Below are positions 25,886 through 36,011 of a stretch of 64,000 nt of DNA, piece by piece. Where the stretch lies: the NCBI GenBank assembly GCA_041749015.1, contig JBGTCD010000096.1, forward strand, positions 1 to 64,000, written 5' to 3'. This DNA comes from JBGTCD01 sp041749015 (GTDB lineage: Bacteria > Bacteroidota > Bacteroidia > Cytophagales > Cyclobacteriaceae). The first letter of the stretch is position 1. The number at the start of each line of letters is the position of its first letter. The position numbers and the translations under genes were made by a program. The notes under the pieces were generated by a model. The model saw only the letters and a list, made by a program, of their open reading frames with translations, searched no databases and was not told the DNA's origin.

Positions 25886-27001
25886 TTATTTATCCAACTT
25901 TTCTAAAACAGCCAAAAGGTCTTTGATTTGAGATTCCCAAAGTATTTCTGTTTCTGGTTTGGGGGTGTAGAAATTGGTGTTGAGGAATTTTTCCGGAAGT
26001 TGCTCCCAGTTTTCATTATCCGGATGATAGGGCAGACAGGCCGTGTATTGATGGCACCAGGGGACCCAGGGAGCCTCCACAGGGATCAGGATTGGCAGGT
26101 GATGGGCCATGTACTCATAAATTTTGGTGGGGCGCTTATGGGCAATAACCTTATTGACCCGGTACGACACAATGGCGGCATCAGCTTCTTCAATAGCCTT
26201 GATGATCTCCTCGTGGGGCACCAGACTTGAAATACCGATACCCGAAATAAAACTGCTGTCTTCAATGGCTTTTTGCAATCGGGCTCTATCTTCCTTTATG
26301 GCACAATAGCCGACGATTTTAAGGTGTAAATCCGGGCAAAAAGGCTTCAGATTTTTGGCCAGTCGGATGGCTTCAAATACCCCGGTTCCGGTACCCAAAG
26401 TACCGGTAAATACTAGATTTTTTAAAGCCGCAGGCGACTTCCTTTCCAATTGGGGGGAAGGCTTTATGGCCTTGTTTTCAAGGATGGTATATTTTGACCC
26501 TATAAATTTTAATTCTTTTTCATAAGAGGCCTCTGCGAGGAAAAACCAGGAAATCAGTGGTGCTAATAGCCATTCTTTGAATCGGACATAACAAGCGCCT
26601 GAATGCCGGACCCCAAAGGGTAGTGTACTCAGGTGCAGGATGTTTTTAAAATAGTTTTCCCGGATATCGTAAATGATTCTATTATTAAAAAATAGATTAT
26701 AAAAAATAGCCGGAAAGAGCAGGTCAGGTGAAGTGATTACCGTGATTCTGGGCTTAAGTTTTATTAGAAGCCGGAGAAATTTCCATGGTGCCAAAAACCG
26801 CTTAAATCCCAGCCTTTTAAAATTGAAAATGGGATGAAGAATAATTTTTTCGGTTTCGGATATTTTTTTTGACCGGAACCCTATGATATTAATTTCATAT
26901 TTATTTGTTTGGCTAATTGAAACGGCGATCTTCTCAAACATTCTGGTGTCATCTACAGGTTTGAGAAGGGAGGCTATTACAACAGGGGTTTTACCAGCCA
27001 T
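25886..27001 (-). CDS. Glycosyltransferase, GT4-like
   Basis: A 371-aa GT-B type protein. The N-terminal half has a membrane-associating, basic and hydrophobic segment (KFLRLLIKLKPRITVITSPD). The C-terminal half carries the donor-binding region with NLVFTGTLGTGTGVFEAIRL and KIYEYMAHHLPILIPVEAPW. It probably transfers a sugar in polysaccharide or glycolipid synthesis; the donor is not predictable. The gene is divergent from dapD with only 23 bp between the starts. A decayed second copy of its 3' end lies 0.7 kb downstream. Confidence 0.85.
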   Translation of the reverse strand: MAGKTPVVIASLLKPVDDTRMFEKIAVSISQTNKYEINIIGFRSKKISETEKIILHPIFNFKRLGFKRFLAPWKFLRLLIKLKPRITVITSPDLLFPAIFYNLFFNNRIIYDIRENYFKNILHLSTLPFGVRHSGACYVRFKEWLLAPLISWFFLAEASYEKELKFIGSKYTILENKAIKPSPQLERKSPAALKNLVFTGTLGTGTGVFEAIRLAKNLKPFCPDLHLKIVGYCAIKEDRARLQKAIEDSSFISGIGISSLVPHEEIIKAIEEADAAIVSYRVNKVIAHKRPTKIYEYMAHHLPILIPVEAPWVPWCHQYTACLPYHPDNENWEQLPEKFLNTNFYTPKPETEILWESQIKDLLAVLEKLDK

Positions 27002-27024
27002 ATGGCAGCTAATATACTTGATCC

Positions 27025-27837
27025 ATGGAATTAAAAGAATTAATTGACAAAGCTTGGGATGATCGGTCTCTTTTGAAAGAAAAGAATACCCGCATTGCCA
27101 TTAAGACCATTATTGCTGAGTTGGACTCAGGAGCCTTGCGGGTAGCTGAACCCACCGAATCCGGATGGCAGGTGAATGAATGGATCAAAAAAGCCGTGAT
27201 ACTTTATTTTCCTATACAGGAAATGCAGGTCATCGAGATTGGGCCTTTTGAATTTCATGATAAAATAAAGCTGAAAAATAATTATGACAAGCTAGGGGTG
27301 CGGGTAGTGCCGCACGCTGTAGCACGGTATGGTTCCTTCGTCAGCCCGGGGGTAATTTTGATGCCCTCCTATGTCAATATTGGTGCCTATGTGGGTGAGG
27401 ATACGATGGTAGATACCTGGGCTACGGTAGGCAGCTGTGCTCAGATAGGCAAGGGGGTGCATCTCAGCGGTGGGGTAGGAATAGGGGGCGTACTTGAACC
27501 GGTACAGGCAGCCCCTGTGATCGTAGAGGACCACGCTTTTATAGGGTCAAGGTGTATTCTGGTAGAAGGGGTCAGGATAGGAAAAGAGGCCGTTCTGGGT
27601 GCCAACGTAGTGCTTACCGGCAGCTCCAAAATAATTGATGTCACCGGACCCGAACCAATTGAAACTAAAGGATATGTGCCGGAGCGTTCAGTGGTGATTC
27701 CTGGTACTGTTGCCAAGGAATTTCCTGCAGGAACTTTTCAGGTGCCTTGTGCCTTAATAATAGGCAAAAGGAAAGCAAGTACTGACGTCAAGACCTCTCT
27801 AAATGATGCCCTTAGAGCAAACAATGTTTCGGTGTAA
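27025..27837 (+). CDS. dapD: Tetrahydrodipicolinate N-succinyltransferase
   Basis: A 270-aa protein of full DapD length. It has an N-terminal helical domain, then left-handed beta-helix hexapeptide repeats (about 100-220) with MPSYVNIGAYVGEDTMVDTW and GSCAQIGKGVHLSGGVGIGG. It succinylates tetrahydrodipicolinate in the succinylase branch to meso-diaminopimelate and lysine, feeding peptidoglycan. It is cytoplasmic and trimeric in known cases. It is transcribed alone, divergent from the glycosyltransferase. Confidence 0.96.
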   Translation: MELKELIDKAWDDRSLLKEKNTRIAIKTIIAELDSGALRVAEPTESGWQVNEWIKKAVILYFPIQEMQVIEIGPFEFHDKIKLKNNYDKLGVRVVPHAVARYGSFVSPGVILMPSYVNIGAYVGEDTMVDTWATVGSCAQIGKGVHLSGGVGIGGVLEPVQAAPVIVEDHAFIGSRCILVEGVRIGKEAVLGANVVLTGSSKIIDVTGPEPIETKGYVPERSVVIPGTVAKEFPAGTFQVPCALIIGKRKASTDVKTSLNDALRANNVSV

Positions 27838-27922
27838 TACAAAAGTTGGCATCTCATTTGCGTTCATAAGAATAGATACGTTTACCATTATATAGTAATT
27901 TCGTATTTATAGTGACCATATT

Positions 27923-28732
27923 ATGAAGCAGACATTATTCATATTCATAGGATTTTTTATTCTGGCTGGTTTTCAGGCATCTGAAACCACTTTAAAATCC
28001 GTCAATAATAAAGCTTTTGGAGCTGGAGAATACCTGCAATACCGGCTGCATTATGGATGGATCACCCTTGGAGAAGCTGAAGTATTAATTGACAATGATA
28101 TCAAAAGAATCAACAAACGCCCTTGCTATAAGGTAGATATCTACGGCCGTACTGTAGGTATGGCCGATTGGTTCGGTAAGGTGGATGACCATTGGGGAAC
28201 CTTTGTGGACACCCAAACTATACTACCCCATATTTCTGTAAGAAATCTTAAAGAGGGGAACTATCGGAAAAATGAAGTGACTCTATTTGACCAGGAAAAA
28301 GGTATGGTTGAGGTTAAAACCATAGATAAGAATACTGGTGACTACAAACCATCGGAGTTTTTTGAAATTGCCGAAGAGGCGAGAGATATGATCGCAGGGT
28401 ATCTTTTTATGCGGACCCTTAATTTGAATAAGCACAAAAAAGGTGATATCATCATTGTCAGGGGTTTTCTTGAAGATACCTTCTATGACCTTGAGATTAT
28501 TTACGCCGGAAAGGAAAGGATTAAGACCAAAGCTGGTAAATTCAATACCCATAAAATGGTACCTATTCTTCCTGATAATAAGATTTTCTCCGGAGAAAAC
28601 GCAGTCACTTTTTGGTTTTCAGATGATGAAAACAAAATCCCTGTAAAGATTGATGCCAATATGGTGGTAGGCCGTGCAGGGGTAGAACTTAAAAGCTACA
28701 AAGGGCTTAAGAATAAGATCAATAATTACTAG
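27923..28732 (+). CDS. DUF3108 domain exported protein
   Basis: A 269-aa protein with an N-terminal signal sequence (FIFIGFFILAGFQA) and no lipobox. The DUF3108 core is visible in FGAGEYLQYRLHYGWITLGEAEV, GMADWFGKVDDHWGTFVD and the C-terminal FWFSDDENKIPVKIDANMVVGRAGVEL. The family is periplasmic and predicted to be beta-rich; its function is not established. It stands alone, 85 bp after dapD. Confidence 0.88.
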   Translation: MKQTLFIFIGFFILAGFQASETTLKSVNNKAFGAGEYLQYRLHYGWITLGEAEVLIDNDIKRINKRPCYKVDIYGRTVGMADWFGKVDDHWGTFVDTQTILPHISVRNLKEGNYRKNEVTLFDQEKGMVEVKTIDKNTGDYKPSEFFEIAEEARDMIAGYLFMRTLNLNKHKKGDIIIVRGFLEDTFYDLEIIYAGKERIKTKAGKFNTHKMVPILPDNKIFSGENAVTFWFSDDENKIPVKIDANMVVGRAGVELKSYKGLKNKINNY

Positions 28733-28774
28733 TTTTTGAATTAGCGCAAATGAGGAGGTAGCTAATTTTATAAG

Positions 28775-29305
28775 CTAATCCTCAATCTCCACCACCATTT
28801 CTATTTCTACAGCAATATTGGATGGCAATGCATTCATACCAACGGCTGAGCGCGCATGTTTGCCCTTTTCTCCAAAGACTTCGACCATCAGGTCTGAAAA
28901 CCCATTCATAACCTTGGGTTGGTCCTTGAAATCATCGGTGCACTGTACCATGCCCAGCACTTTAACAATTCACTTTACCCTGCTCAAGTCACCGATCTCG
29001 GCTTTTAAAGTAGAAAGCAAGGCGATACCGGTGATTCTTGCTGCTTCATAGCCTTCTTCAATGGTCAGATCTTTACCTAATTTGCCTTGAATCAGGCTGC
29101 CATCAGCACGGCCCGGACCATGGCCGGCAGTAAATAGGAGATTGCCTGTTCGCACCACTTTTACATAATTGGCCACGGGAGTCCCGGGTTCAAAAAGAGT
29201 AATCCCCATTATTTCTAATTTAGTCTCCGGGGTTACTTCCTGTGACCATGCCCATGATAGGGAGCAGGTAATCAGGAGGGAAAGAATTGTATGTTTCATA
29301 ACCAT
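28775..29305 (-). pseudogene. RidA-family protein interrupted by an in-frame TGA
   Basis: The reading frame encodes a signal peptide (LSLLITCSLSWAWSQ) and then a RidA/YjgF-type protein: MGITLFEPGTPVANYVKV, LLFTAGHGPG and LSTLKAEIGDLSRVK. A TGA stands at 28972-28970. The same frame continues IVKVLGMVQCTDDF and then GEKGKHARSAVGMNALPSN, the normal second half of the domain. The TGA occupies a site where family members commonly have Arg, so CGA or AGA to TGA is the simplest explanation. The two halves would be 111 aa and about 61 aa. RidA proteins deaminate reactive enamines; an exported form may have another role. Confidence 0.82.
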
Positions 29306-29352
29306 TTAATTTTATCATTTCCTTTTTTAGTGCCTGCCAAAGAGGAAGGCGC

Positions 29353-29374
29353 CCCGGAGTAGGAATACTCCGGG
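29353..29374 (-). terminator. Strong hairpin just after the A2M gene
   Basis: A perfect 9-bp stem (CCCGGAGTA / TACTCCGGG) with a 4-nt loop, 3 bp beyond the A2M stop codon. There is no following T run on the minus strand, so it may stabilise the mRNA end or act as an atypical terminator. Confidence 0.45.
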
Positions 29375-29377
29375 ACC

Positions 29378-32300
29378 TTACGGGATACTGCTACCGGGTC
29401 CCGGGGAAACGGTAACACGCCTTCCTTTTTCAGTAGCATTTACAGTATTGTCATACATGGCCTCGCAGGAAATTCCAGGAAGATAGAAAGTTCCGGCATA
29501 GCTTGCATTGAGCATGATCCTAAATGTTTTTTGTTGGCCGGTGCCAAGGTCAAAGTAGGTCAATACTCTATCGTCACGTACATCCTGATAGTCAGGGGTG
29601 TCACCGCCTGCTCCTACAGCATCACCCATCACTCTGGTGTTAAGGATCTCCCATCCCGAGGGGAATATTTGCGTCAGGGCCATTTCTTTATACGGGGATC
29701 GGTGGCCCGGGTGGCGCACGGTGACCTCAGCAATGAAGTCAGTACCCTGAATAATGCTTGCCGGATTCATGGCAGTGCCGTTTTTGTCATAATACCGCAC
29801 GCTCATGCTGAGGTCATTGGAGGAGGTTTCCTCCATACCTTCCTCTGGAAGGCCGTGCGCCACGATCCTGACAAACAATGGCGCTTCTGTCCTGTTTTTG
29901 AAACTCAGCTTACCGGATACATCATCAGGCAAATTGGCCACTGCAATAGGCAGATCCGTTTTAGCCTCAATGTTGCCTGCTCCCGGCACCTGGTAGTCAA
30001 AATGGATTTGGCCCGTGGTCCCCGATTCTTTCAGATAAGCCCCCACGCCAATCAGGCAATAAGCAGTCGTTTGGGTGCTCATCCACTGATTGGGATCACT
30101 CATGATCTTGCTGAGCTCCTGGACTAGCAAAAATCCTTTTTCCTTCTCACCAAGCAATGCCAATGTTTCTAAAATCATTGCCTGGTCACGAACATTGGAA
30201 CCATAGGTATAGCTCATTTCGCGATATTTAGGAACGTGGGTGCCCATGCCCGCTACTAAATCCAGGGCAGCCTGTTTTTGTCCTGCTATGGAGTAGGCTG
30301 CTGCCAGGCGCCATGCTGCGGTCATCGACATGTTGCCGGATTCCCGCATCCTGTTCATAGCTCCCATATCGGGGGCTCCGGCCAGGGCAAGGGTATAGAG
30401 CCGGTAAGCCTGCATCAGATCGCTATTGTGGTACTCCGATGGCCGCCAATTTCGGGCCTGACTCTTTTGAAATCTTTGCCAGTTTGAAAGTAATCCAGAA
30501 GGGAGGTGATACCCTTTTTTTTGGGCTTCCAGTAGGAAATGACCGGTATAGGAAGTGGCCCAGCTATTGGAATTTTCATTGCCAGGCCAGTAGGCAAAGC
30601 CACCATCATTTATCTGAAAGTTGGCTAATTTTTCAATTCCGGCTTTGATATTGCTTTCAATATTTTCCTTTTGAGCCTGATCGAGCGGGGTGACCTCACT
30701 CAGATATAGCTGGGGAAAAACCTTGGAAATAGTTTGTTCCAGGCACCCATGTGGAAAACCCGTGAGATATTGGAGCCTGCCTGAAAAATCAATGGGTGGG
30801 ATTGAGGATACCTCCAGTACGGCTTTGTTGGTGCCCTTCATTCCCGGCATAGGTATGGCAGCCTCCCAGGATGCCCCTGCAGCCACGATTTTATTCTCAA
30901 TTCTGGATACCCTGGGGTTAGGATTGCGCACGAGGACATCCGTCTCAGACACTGCCGTGTTAATACCGGAGGTTGCTTCAATCTCTGCTACAGCATTGCC
31001 CAATGCTTTGGCTACCTCCACTTCAAAATAAATGATTTGCTCTCCTGGTGTACGGAACTGCACCTGCTTCTCAGAGGGCCCTTTGATTTTTAGCATGGCA
31101 TTCGTCTTCAGTTTAATCTTTGCTGATTTGACGGAATTATCATCAGCGAAAACCGTGACCGGTAGTTGAAATGTTTCACCCGGGCCTAACACCCTGGGCA
31201 GGGTACTCAATACCATGAGTGGCTGCTTGACCTTTGAGGATTTTTCGCTGTTGCCAAAGGCTTCAGGGCTTCCGGCTACCACCATGGTTCTCACCGCCCC
31301 CACATATTGAGGCATGGTAAACTGATGGCTGTTGGTACCCCCCTTTTTTAATTCAAAAGGCCCCATATACACCACCACAGGTCTGAATCTATTGGATTTT
31401 AGATTTTGATCCTCTTCAGCCATGAGCATTTCCATATCTCCACCTATGGATATGATCCTCTCCAGCCTGCCGCCATAGGCACCAATCACATACTCAAAGA
31501 TATCCCAGGTTTTTACCCCAAGTCCTTCGCGGGCATAAAATGTAGACCATGGGTCAGGAGTTTTAAATTTGGTGATGTCCAAAAGGCCCTCATCAATGAC
31601 TGCGAGGGTATAGGCCATGGCTTTGCCTGATTTTTCTTTCACAGTAATATTGACTTTTTCTCCTGGCTTGAGTACGTCATTTATCCCAATTACCGGATCC
31701 AGATGGGTTGCCGGATTTTCCACCTTAATGGGGATTACCCCAAATAATCTGGATGGCAGATCATTGGAGGTCTGCGCATGCTCCTGTATCAGCATAGCAC
31801 TGACGTATACGTTAGGTGCCATGCTTTCGGTGACCTTAAAGGTGAATCTGTTTTCATCTGCTTCGGTATTTATCCAATGAGATTCGAGCACTCTGGAGCC
31901 GTTTTCGATGGTGATGAAGGCTTTGCCATTTTTGGATCCGGGGATCGAAATCTTTGCCATTTCCCCAACTTCATAAGTGGTTTTGTCAGAAGAAAACGAA
32001 AGCATGGTAGCCCCGCCAGGTATATCTCTGCGGTCGCGCCCTGCCCAACCCGGCCAGTCAATATAGATCACTTTCCCGGTGCAATGGCCCGACTCTGTAT
32101 CACAGGCACGGATCAGATACCGACCCCACTCGGGCTGGTCTACTCTGAATTTCCAGGTGGCTTTTCCATTCGAGGATTGTACCCTGCCCCGGCTTACGAT
32201 CTGACTTTGGCTGCTGCCGGTATAATGCCCTAAATAGTCGTCACCGGAATCCCACCACCACCGCCAACTAATTTTTTGCAGGGTGAGGTCAATATTTTGA

Positions 32301-34957
32301 TTATTTAGAGGTTTCCCATCGGCACTGAGAGTCACTATTTGTGCAATATGGTCAGTGTCAGTTACCAACAGGTCAGACTGCCGGTCACCCTCAGGAGTGG
32401 TGATGCCCACAAAAGAATTGAATGGGTAATAGGGTATGGTAAATTGATCGATGCTGAAATTGCCCCCATCCTCATACACCCGGCCTGAAAAAGTGGCCTT
32501 TAAGGCCCCGGGAGGGGTACCATCGACAAAGATTTGGGTATTCACACGGGCCTCACCCTGACTATTGACATACCCATCGAAAATATCATTTTGCTCAGGG
32601 TAGAAGGTCCTGGATGGATCATCGAAAGTATATCCGGGATATCCTTCAAAGGTGGTAGTAGTAGGAGAAAGCATCATTGAAAATTCTGCCTTGAGCCCGT
32701 TGGCAGGTGCGCCACTCAACCAATTGACTTGTAGCCTGCCGGTGATATCCTGGTCTGTAACCGAAAGTCTTTCTTTGCCAAAATCAAGCTTGATCTTAAG
32801 CCGGTTGGGTTTAATGGCTTCTACCATTAAGGATTTTGTAAATTCAGCACCCCCGGCCCGTACTTTTGCCATCCAGTTACCCGTAGGATCATCCTCATTG
32901 GTAGGGACAGAAAATCTGTAAAATCCACCAACATGCCTGGTGGTGTTGACCTCGTATACCGTTTGCCCCCGGGCATTGATTAGTTCAAACGAAACCGGGT
33001 GATTAGAAGGCAAGGGCTGCCGGTTGCGGTTGAGCATGAAAGTAAGATGCAGGGTGTCCCCAGGCCTCCAGGCACCTCTTTCTCCATAAATAAAACCTTT
33101 GGTACCCTTTTGTACCGGATCGCCGCGTACATCAAAATTTGAAAGTGGGATGGAGGACCCGTCATCCATTTTGAGATAACCAGTCTGGTCTTTGAATTTA
33201 CCAATCAATACGAAGGTCCGGTTTTCCAACTGGAAATGGGCAGTACCATCAGCTTTTGTTTTTTCTTTGCCCAGTATTTTGCCCTGATAATCATAAATAG
33301 TGATTTCAGCACCTGAAATGGGGGAGGCCGTTTTTAAATCCGTCACTAAGGCCAGTAGGCTGCCGTCATTGCCTCTCTTCGCCACGATACCGAGGTCACT
33401 GGCAAGTATATTTTTTTGCACCTCTTTTTCCTGGTTATAATAAGACACATGGCAAGGATTGTTACGCTCTCTCCAGTTATATTCCGGGTGGTAGTAGTAT
33501 TCAGAATATGAATCCCAGGACCGGTCAAAATCATCCTCAAATGAAATTTCCAAATCGGTCATTTCAATGGGCTCCAATATGGCACCATCACAGAAAAAAG
33601 CCGTGTGCTCCTTTTTGAAGCCTATTCTGATCTGATACAAAGCGCCCTGGTCAGCCTGGATGAGTTGGGAAAGATCGAGGGTGAATCGGTTCCATTTGCC
33701 CAGGTCGAGCACCCCCGTCTCCTCGAGGGGTATCAGTTTTTTCATGATGGGCTTCCCTACCCGGCGCAATTCGCTATTACCACTCAGGTGATTTACCTGA
33801 AGGAATTGGAGCATGTTTTGCTCATAAATCTGAATCACCGTGACTTCTACTGCTCTAAGGTTCACCGCTTCGAAGGGCATTACCAGGCCTTCCGTGGAGG
33901 GTAGGATGGTCCCTTTCCCAATAAATTTAACCTGTGGTGGCAATTGCTCAAAGTTGAGCTTCAAATCAACCCCCTTGTCCAGCCGGTTGCCCTTGATGTT
34001 TCTGATACCCGGGCTGATCTTGATATTTTTTTCTCCTGTTTGGCGTATGGGGGGCAGCACTTTGACTTCATTTTGATTAATTTGGAAAGTAAGGGAAGGC
34101 ACATCCTCTATGGTGATAAGGCCATTGAGGTTTTGATCGGCATCCAGAGGATCAGAAAACTGGAGCAGGATATGTTGGCCCTCTCGCTGGTTGACGCGAG
34201 AGTTGACCAAAATAAACTGGCTTACAGCAGGTACAGAATAAGAGATGGTCTCATCCCTTTTGATCCCCAGAGGATTTCCCCTGACGGTCACATCTACCTT
34301 TCCGGATTCTCCGCCTCTTTGAATCCCTTCGATAGATATAATATGGTCATTTGCAGGCCCCTCAGTATTGGTTTTGATGGCAAGGGATTTCCCCTGATGA
34401 GAGGCTTTTACCATTTCCAGGACCTGGTCGCTTTCAGCTAAATCTGCCGTGACCATTCTGGCCATGACTTGTATTCTGGAGATGTCCTGAGGGTCTGGAA
34501 ACTGATGCCCCGTGATCTCAAACTCAAAGTCCTGAGCGATGGTCTGAAAGGAAAACTCAAAAACCTTATGCTGTTCCGGCACCTCCAATAGTTTGCCCAA
34601 ATTAAGTTTGCCCACATACCGCTGACCCTGGGCCATTTTTTCAGTGGGGGTGAACTCCAATGTTCTGGTATCAGTCCATTCGCTGGCACCTTTTATTCCC
34701 GGGCTAAATTCCAGCAAATTCTTTACTGACATCCCATCTCCAAGAGGCTCGTGAAACCGAATGATGATGCTGCTCGAAGCGGACACAATACCACCAGTGT
34801 AGGTGCTGATATAGGCGCTAAATGCCGGGTCAATTCCTATGGGTCCTGACTGAGCAGCTTTGGAGTCTTGATTAAAATAGAATATTATTGAAATGACTGC
34901 AATTACGCAGACAACGGCAATAATAATTTTCGACTTATTGGCTTTAAGGGAAGTCAT
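29378..34957 (-). CDS. Alpha-2-macroglobulin family protein with intact thioester motif
   Basis: A 1859-aa bacterial A2M (E. coli YfhM-like architecture). An N-terminal membrane helix (IIIAVVCVIAVISIIFYF) anchors it with a long periplasmic body. Macroglobulin domains fill the first ~1100 residues, with MG2-type GFIYGERGAWRPGDTLHLTF near 630. The A2M core domain lies near 1230 (RFRPVVVYMGPFEL ... TMPQYVGAVRTMVVA). The thioester motif GCLEQ has its Cys at residue 1405, followed by the helical thioester domain and a C-terminal receptor-binding-like domain. Such proteins trap invading proteases covalently. The usual partner gene pbpC is not adjacent. Confidence 0.95.
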   Translation of the reverse strand: MTSLKANKSKIIIAVVCVIAVISIIFYFNQDSKAAQSGPIGIDPAFSAYISTYTGGIVSASSSIIIRFHEPLGDGMSVKNLLEFSPGIKGASEWTDTRTLEFTPTEKMAQGQRYVGKLNLGKLLEVPEQHKVFEFSFQTIAQDFEFEITGHQFPDPQDISRIQVMARMVTADLAESDQVLEMVKASHQGKSLAIKTNTEGPANDHIISIEGIQRGGESGKVDVTVRGNPLGIKRDETISYSVPAVSQFILVNSRVNQREGQHILLQFSDPLDADQNLNGLITIEDVPSLTFQINQNEVKVLPPIRQTGEKNIKISPGIRNIKGNRLDKGVDLKLNFEQLPPQVKFIGKGTILPSTEGLVMPFEAVNLRAVEVTVIQIYEQNMLQFLQVNHLSGNSELRRVGKPIMKKLIPLEETGVLDLGKWNRFTLDLSQLIQADQGALYQIRIGFKKEHTAFFCDGAILEPIEMTDLEISFEDDFDRSWDSYSEYYYHPEYNWRERNNPCHVSYYNQEKEVQKNILASDLGIVAKRGNDGSLLALVTDLKTASPISGAEITIYDYQGKILGKEKTKADGTAHFQLENRTFVLIGKFKDQTGYLKMDDGSSIPLSNFDVRGDPVQKGTKGFIYGERGAWRPGDTLHLTFMLNRNRQPLPSNHPVSFELINARGQTVYEVNTTRHVGGFYRFSVPTNEDDPTGNWMAKVRAGGAEFTKSLMVEAIKPNRLKIKLDFGKERLSVTDQDITGRLQVNWLSGAPANGLKAEFSMMLSPTTTTFEGYPGYTFDDPSRTFYPEQNDIFDGYVNSQGEARVNTQIFVDGTPPGALKATFSGRVYEDGGNFSIDQFTIPYYPFNSFVGITTPEGDRQSDLLVTDTDHIAQIVTLSADGKPLNNQNIDLTLQKISWRWWWDSGDDYLGHYTGSSQSQIVSRGRVQSSNGKATWKFRVDQPEWGRYLIRACDTESGHCTGKVIYIDWPGWAGRDRRDIPGGATMLSFSSDKTTYEVGEMAKISIPGSKNGKAFITIENGSRVLESHWINTEADENRFTFKVTESMAPNVYVSAMLIQEHAQTSNDLPSRLFGVIPIKVENPATHLDPVIGINDVLKPGEKVNITVKEKSGKAMAYTLAVIDEGLLDITKFKTPDPWSTFYAREGLGVKTWDIFEYVIGAYGGRLERIISIGGDMEMLMAEEDQNLKSNRFRPVVVYMGPFELKKGGTNSHQFTMPQYVGAVRTMVVAGSPEAFGNSEKSSKVKQPLMVLSTLPRVLGPGETFQLPVTVFADDNSVKSAKIKLKTNAMLKIKGPSEKQVQFRTPGEQIIYFEVEVAKALGNAVAEIEATSGINTAVSETDVLVRNPNPRVSRIENKIVAAGASWEAAIPMPGMKGTNKAVLEVSSIPPIDFSGRLQYLTGFPHGCLEQTISKVFPQLYLSEVTPLDQAQKENIESNIKAGIEKLANFQINDGGFAYWPGNENSNSWATSYTGHFLLEAQKKGYHLPSGLLSNWQRFQKSQARNWRPSEYHNSDLMQAYRLYTLALAGAPDMGAMNRMRESGNMSMTAAWRLAAAYSIAGQKQAALDLVAGMGTHVPKYREMSYTYGSNVRDQAMILETLALLGEKEKGFLLVQELSKIMSDPNQWMSTQTTAYCLIGVGAYLKESGTTGQIHFDYQVPGAGNIEAKTDLPIAVANLPDDVSGKLSFKNRTEAPLFVRIVAHGLPEEGMEETSSNDLSMSVRYYDKNGTAMNPASIIQGTDFIAEVTVRHPGHRSPYKEMALTQIFPSGWEILNTRVMGDAVGAGGDTPDYQDVRDDRVLTYFDLGTGQQKTFRIMLNASYAGTFYLPGISCEAMYDNTVNATEKGRRVTVSPGPGSSIP

Positions 34958-35086
34958 GTCAAATTAAGGTTGAGTGGACTTCTAATTTATGAACTTTTTT
35001 AAGCAATCTTTCAATGGCCCATTAAAAAAATTACCAGGGTTGTCAAAGTATTCCATGGCTGGTTTTCAGTTGATATCCATTTATCT

Positions 35087-35094
35087 TAGCTTTG
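35087..35094 (+). promoter_or_regulatory. Candidate -7 box (TAGCTTTG)
   Basis: Exact TAnnTTTG match 22 bp before the lipoprotein ATG. The nearest upstream TTG (35070-35072) is closer than the usual spacing. Confidence 0.35.
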
Positions 35095-35116
35095 ATTATC
35101 ATTAAAAATAACTAAC

Positions 35117-35560
35117 ATGAAGAATTTATTTGTCACTTTAAGTTTATTAGCCATAGCAATAATGGTAGGATGTGGTACCGGCACATCTGAAAAAGCATCT
35201 GAGGAGGACCAGCAAGCTCAATACGATTCGCTCTTTGATGAAGTAATGGCTGTGCATGATGAGGTAATGCCTAAGATGGAAGAAATTCATAGTCTCAAAA
35301 AAAGGATAGAAAAGGAACTGGAAATCGTAGAAGGGGATTCAGAGCAGGTCTTGAGGGATGCTCATAAGGAATTATCAGAGGCCGACCAGGGGATGCGCGA
35401 TTGGATGCGTAATTTCAGAAAGCCGGCAGATGATTTAAGCATGGAAGAAAAAATGAATTACCTCAGGCAGGAAAAAGAATCCATTTCTAAAGTGAGCATG
35501 GATACGCATTCTTCTATTGACAATGCCAATGATGCATTGAGAAGCCTTTCGGAAGAATAA
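35117..35560 (+). CDS. Helical lipoprotein of unknown function
   Basis: A 147-aa protein with lipoprotein signal and lipobox MVGC (Cys19). The mature part is acidic and almost wholly helical (HDEVMPKMEEIHSLKKRIEK; MEEKMNYLRQEKESISK), suggesting a coiled coil. I do not recognise a defined family. It ends 4 bp before the convergent cytochrome c gene. Confidence 0.8.
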   Translation: MKNLFVTLSLLAIAIMVGCGTGTSEKASEEDQQAQYDSLFDEVMAVHDEVMPKMEEIHSLKKRIEKELEIVEGDSEQVLRDAHKELSEADQGMRDWMRNFRKPADDLSMEEKMNYLRQEKESISKVSMDTHSSIDNANDALRSLSEE

Positions 35561-35564
35561 AAAC

Positions 35565-36011
35565 TCAGGGCTTACAGTCGTCGAGAATTTTCCTTATTTC
35601 CTGGGGGGTTATCAATATATCCCGGTCTGTCCAGGTATTGTAAATGTAAGTGGTGATTTCTGCAATCTCCAGATCGGTCAGGTTTGGGAAGGCAGGCATG
35701 GGTTGTACGTATTCGATATCATTGACCACAATGGGGTCCACGGCCCCATTTTTTATAATGCAAACTGATAATTCAAAGTTTTCCTCCATAAAATCAGAGG
35801 GATTGAGGGGTGGGTATAGCCGCCCGAGCCCCTTGCCTTCCTGTCCATGGCAATTGCTACAATGGGCCACATATAGGTCCCGGCCAAATACCATGTACTG
35901 TTTTTTTTTGATCTGATCTTCCCGGGATAGGTCTGAGGTATCGCCCTGACCGCCGCAGGCATTCAGGATCAGTCCACAGCCAAAGAATACCTGGATGTAA
36001 AGTTTAGACAT
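35565..36011 (-). CDS. Cytochrome c lipoprotein
   Basis: A 148-aa monohaem c-type cytochrome. It has a signal with lipobox LNAC, the haem motif CSNCH near residue 54 and a likely axial Met in QPMPAF near 104. It is an envelope electron carrier. The start overlaps the end of the SCO gene by 8 bp, so it is the third gene of a HemJ-SCO-cytochrome c operon, probably linked to cytochrome oxidase assembly or electron supply. Confidence 0.92.
   Translation of the reverse strand: MSKLYIQVFFGCGLILNACGGQGDTSDLSREDQIKKKQYMVFGRDLYVAHCSNCHGQEGKGLGRLYPPLNPSDFMEENFELSVCIIKNGAVDPIVVNDIEYVQPMPAFPNLTDLEIAEITTYIYNTWTDRDILITPQEIRKILDDCKP

Noticed and set aside
28970..28972. TGA in the RidA-like gene as a selenocysteine codon
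   Set aside because: The site is not catalytic in the family and no selenocysteine genes or downstream signal were seen; a nonsense change is simpler.
29531..34441. Several 60-200 codon frames antisense to the second A2M gene
   Set aside because: They follow the codon pattern of the A2M gene on the other strand and show no protein features.
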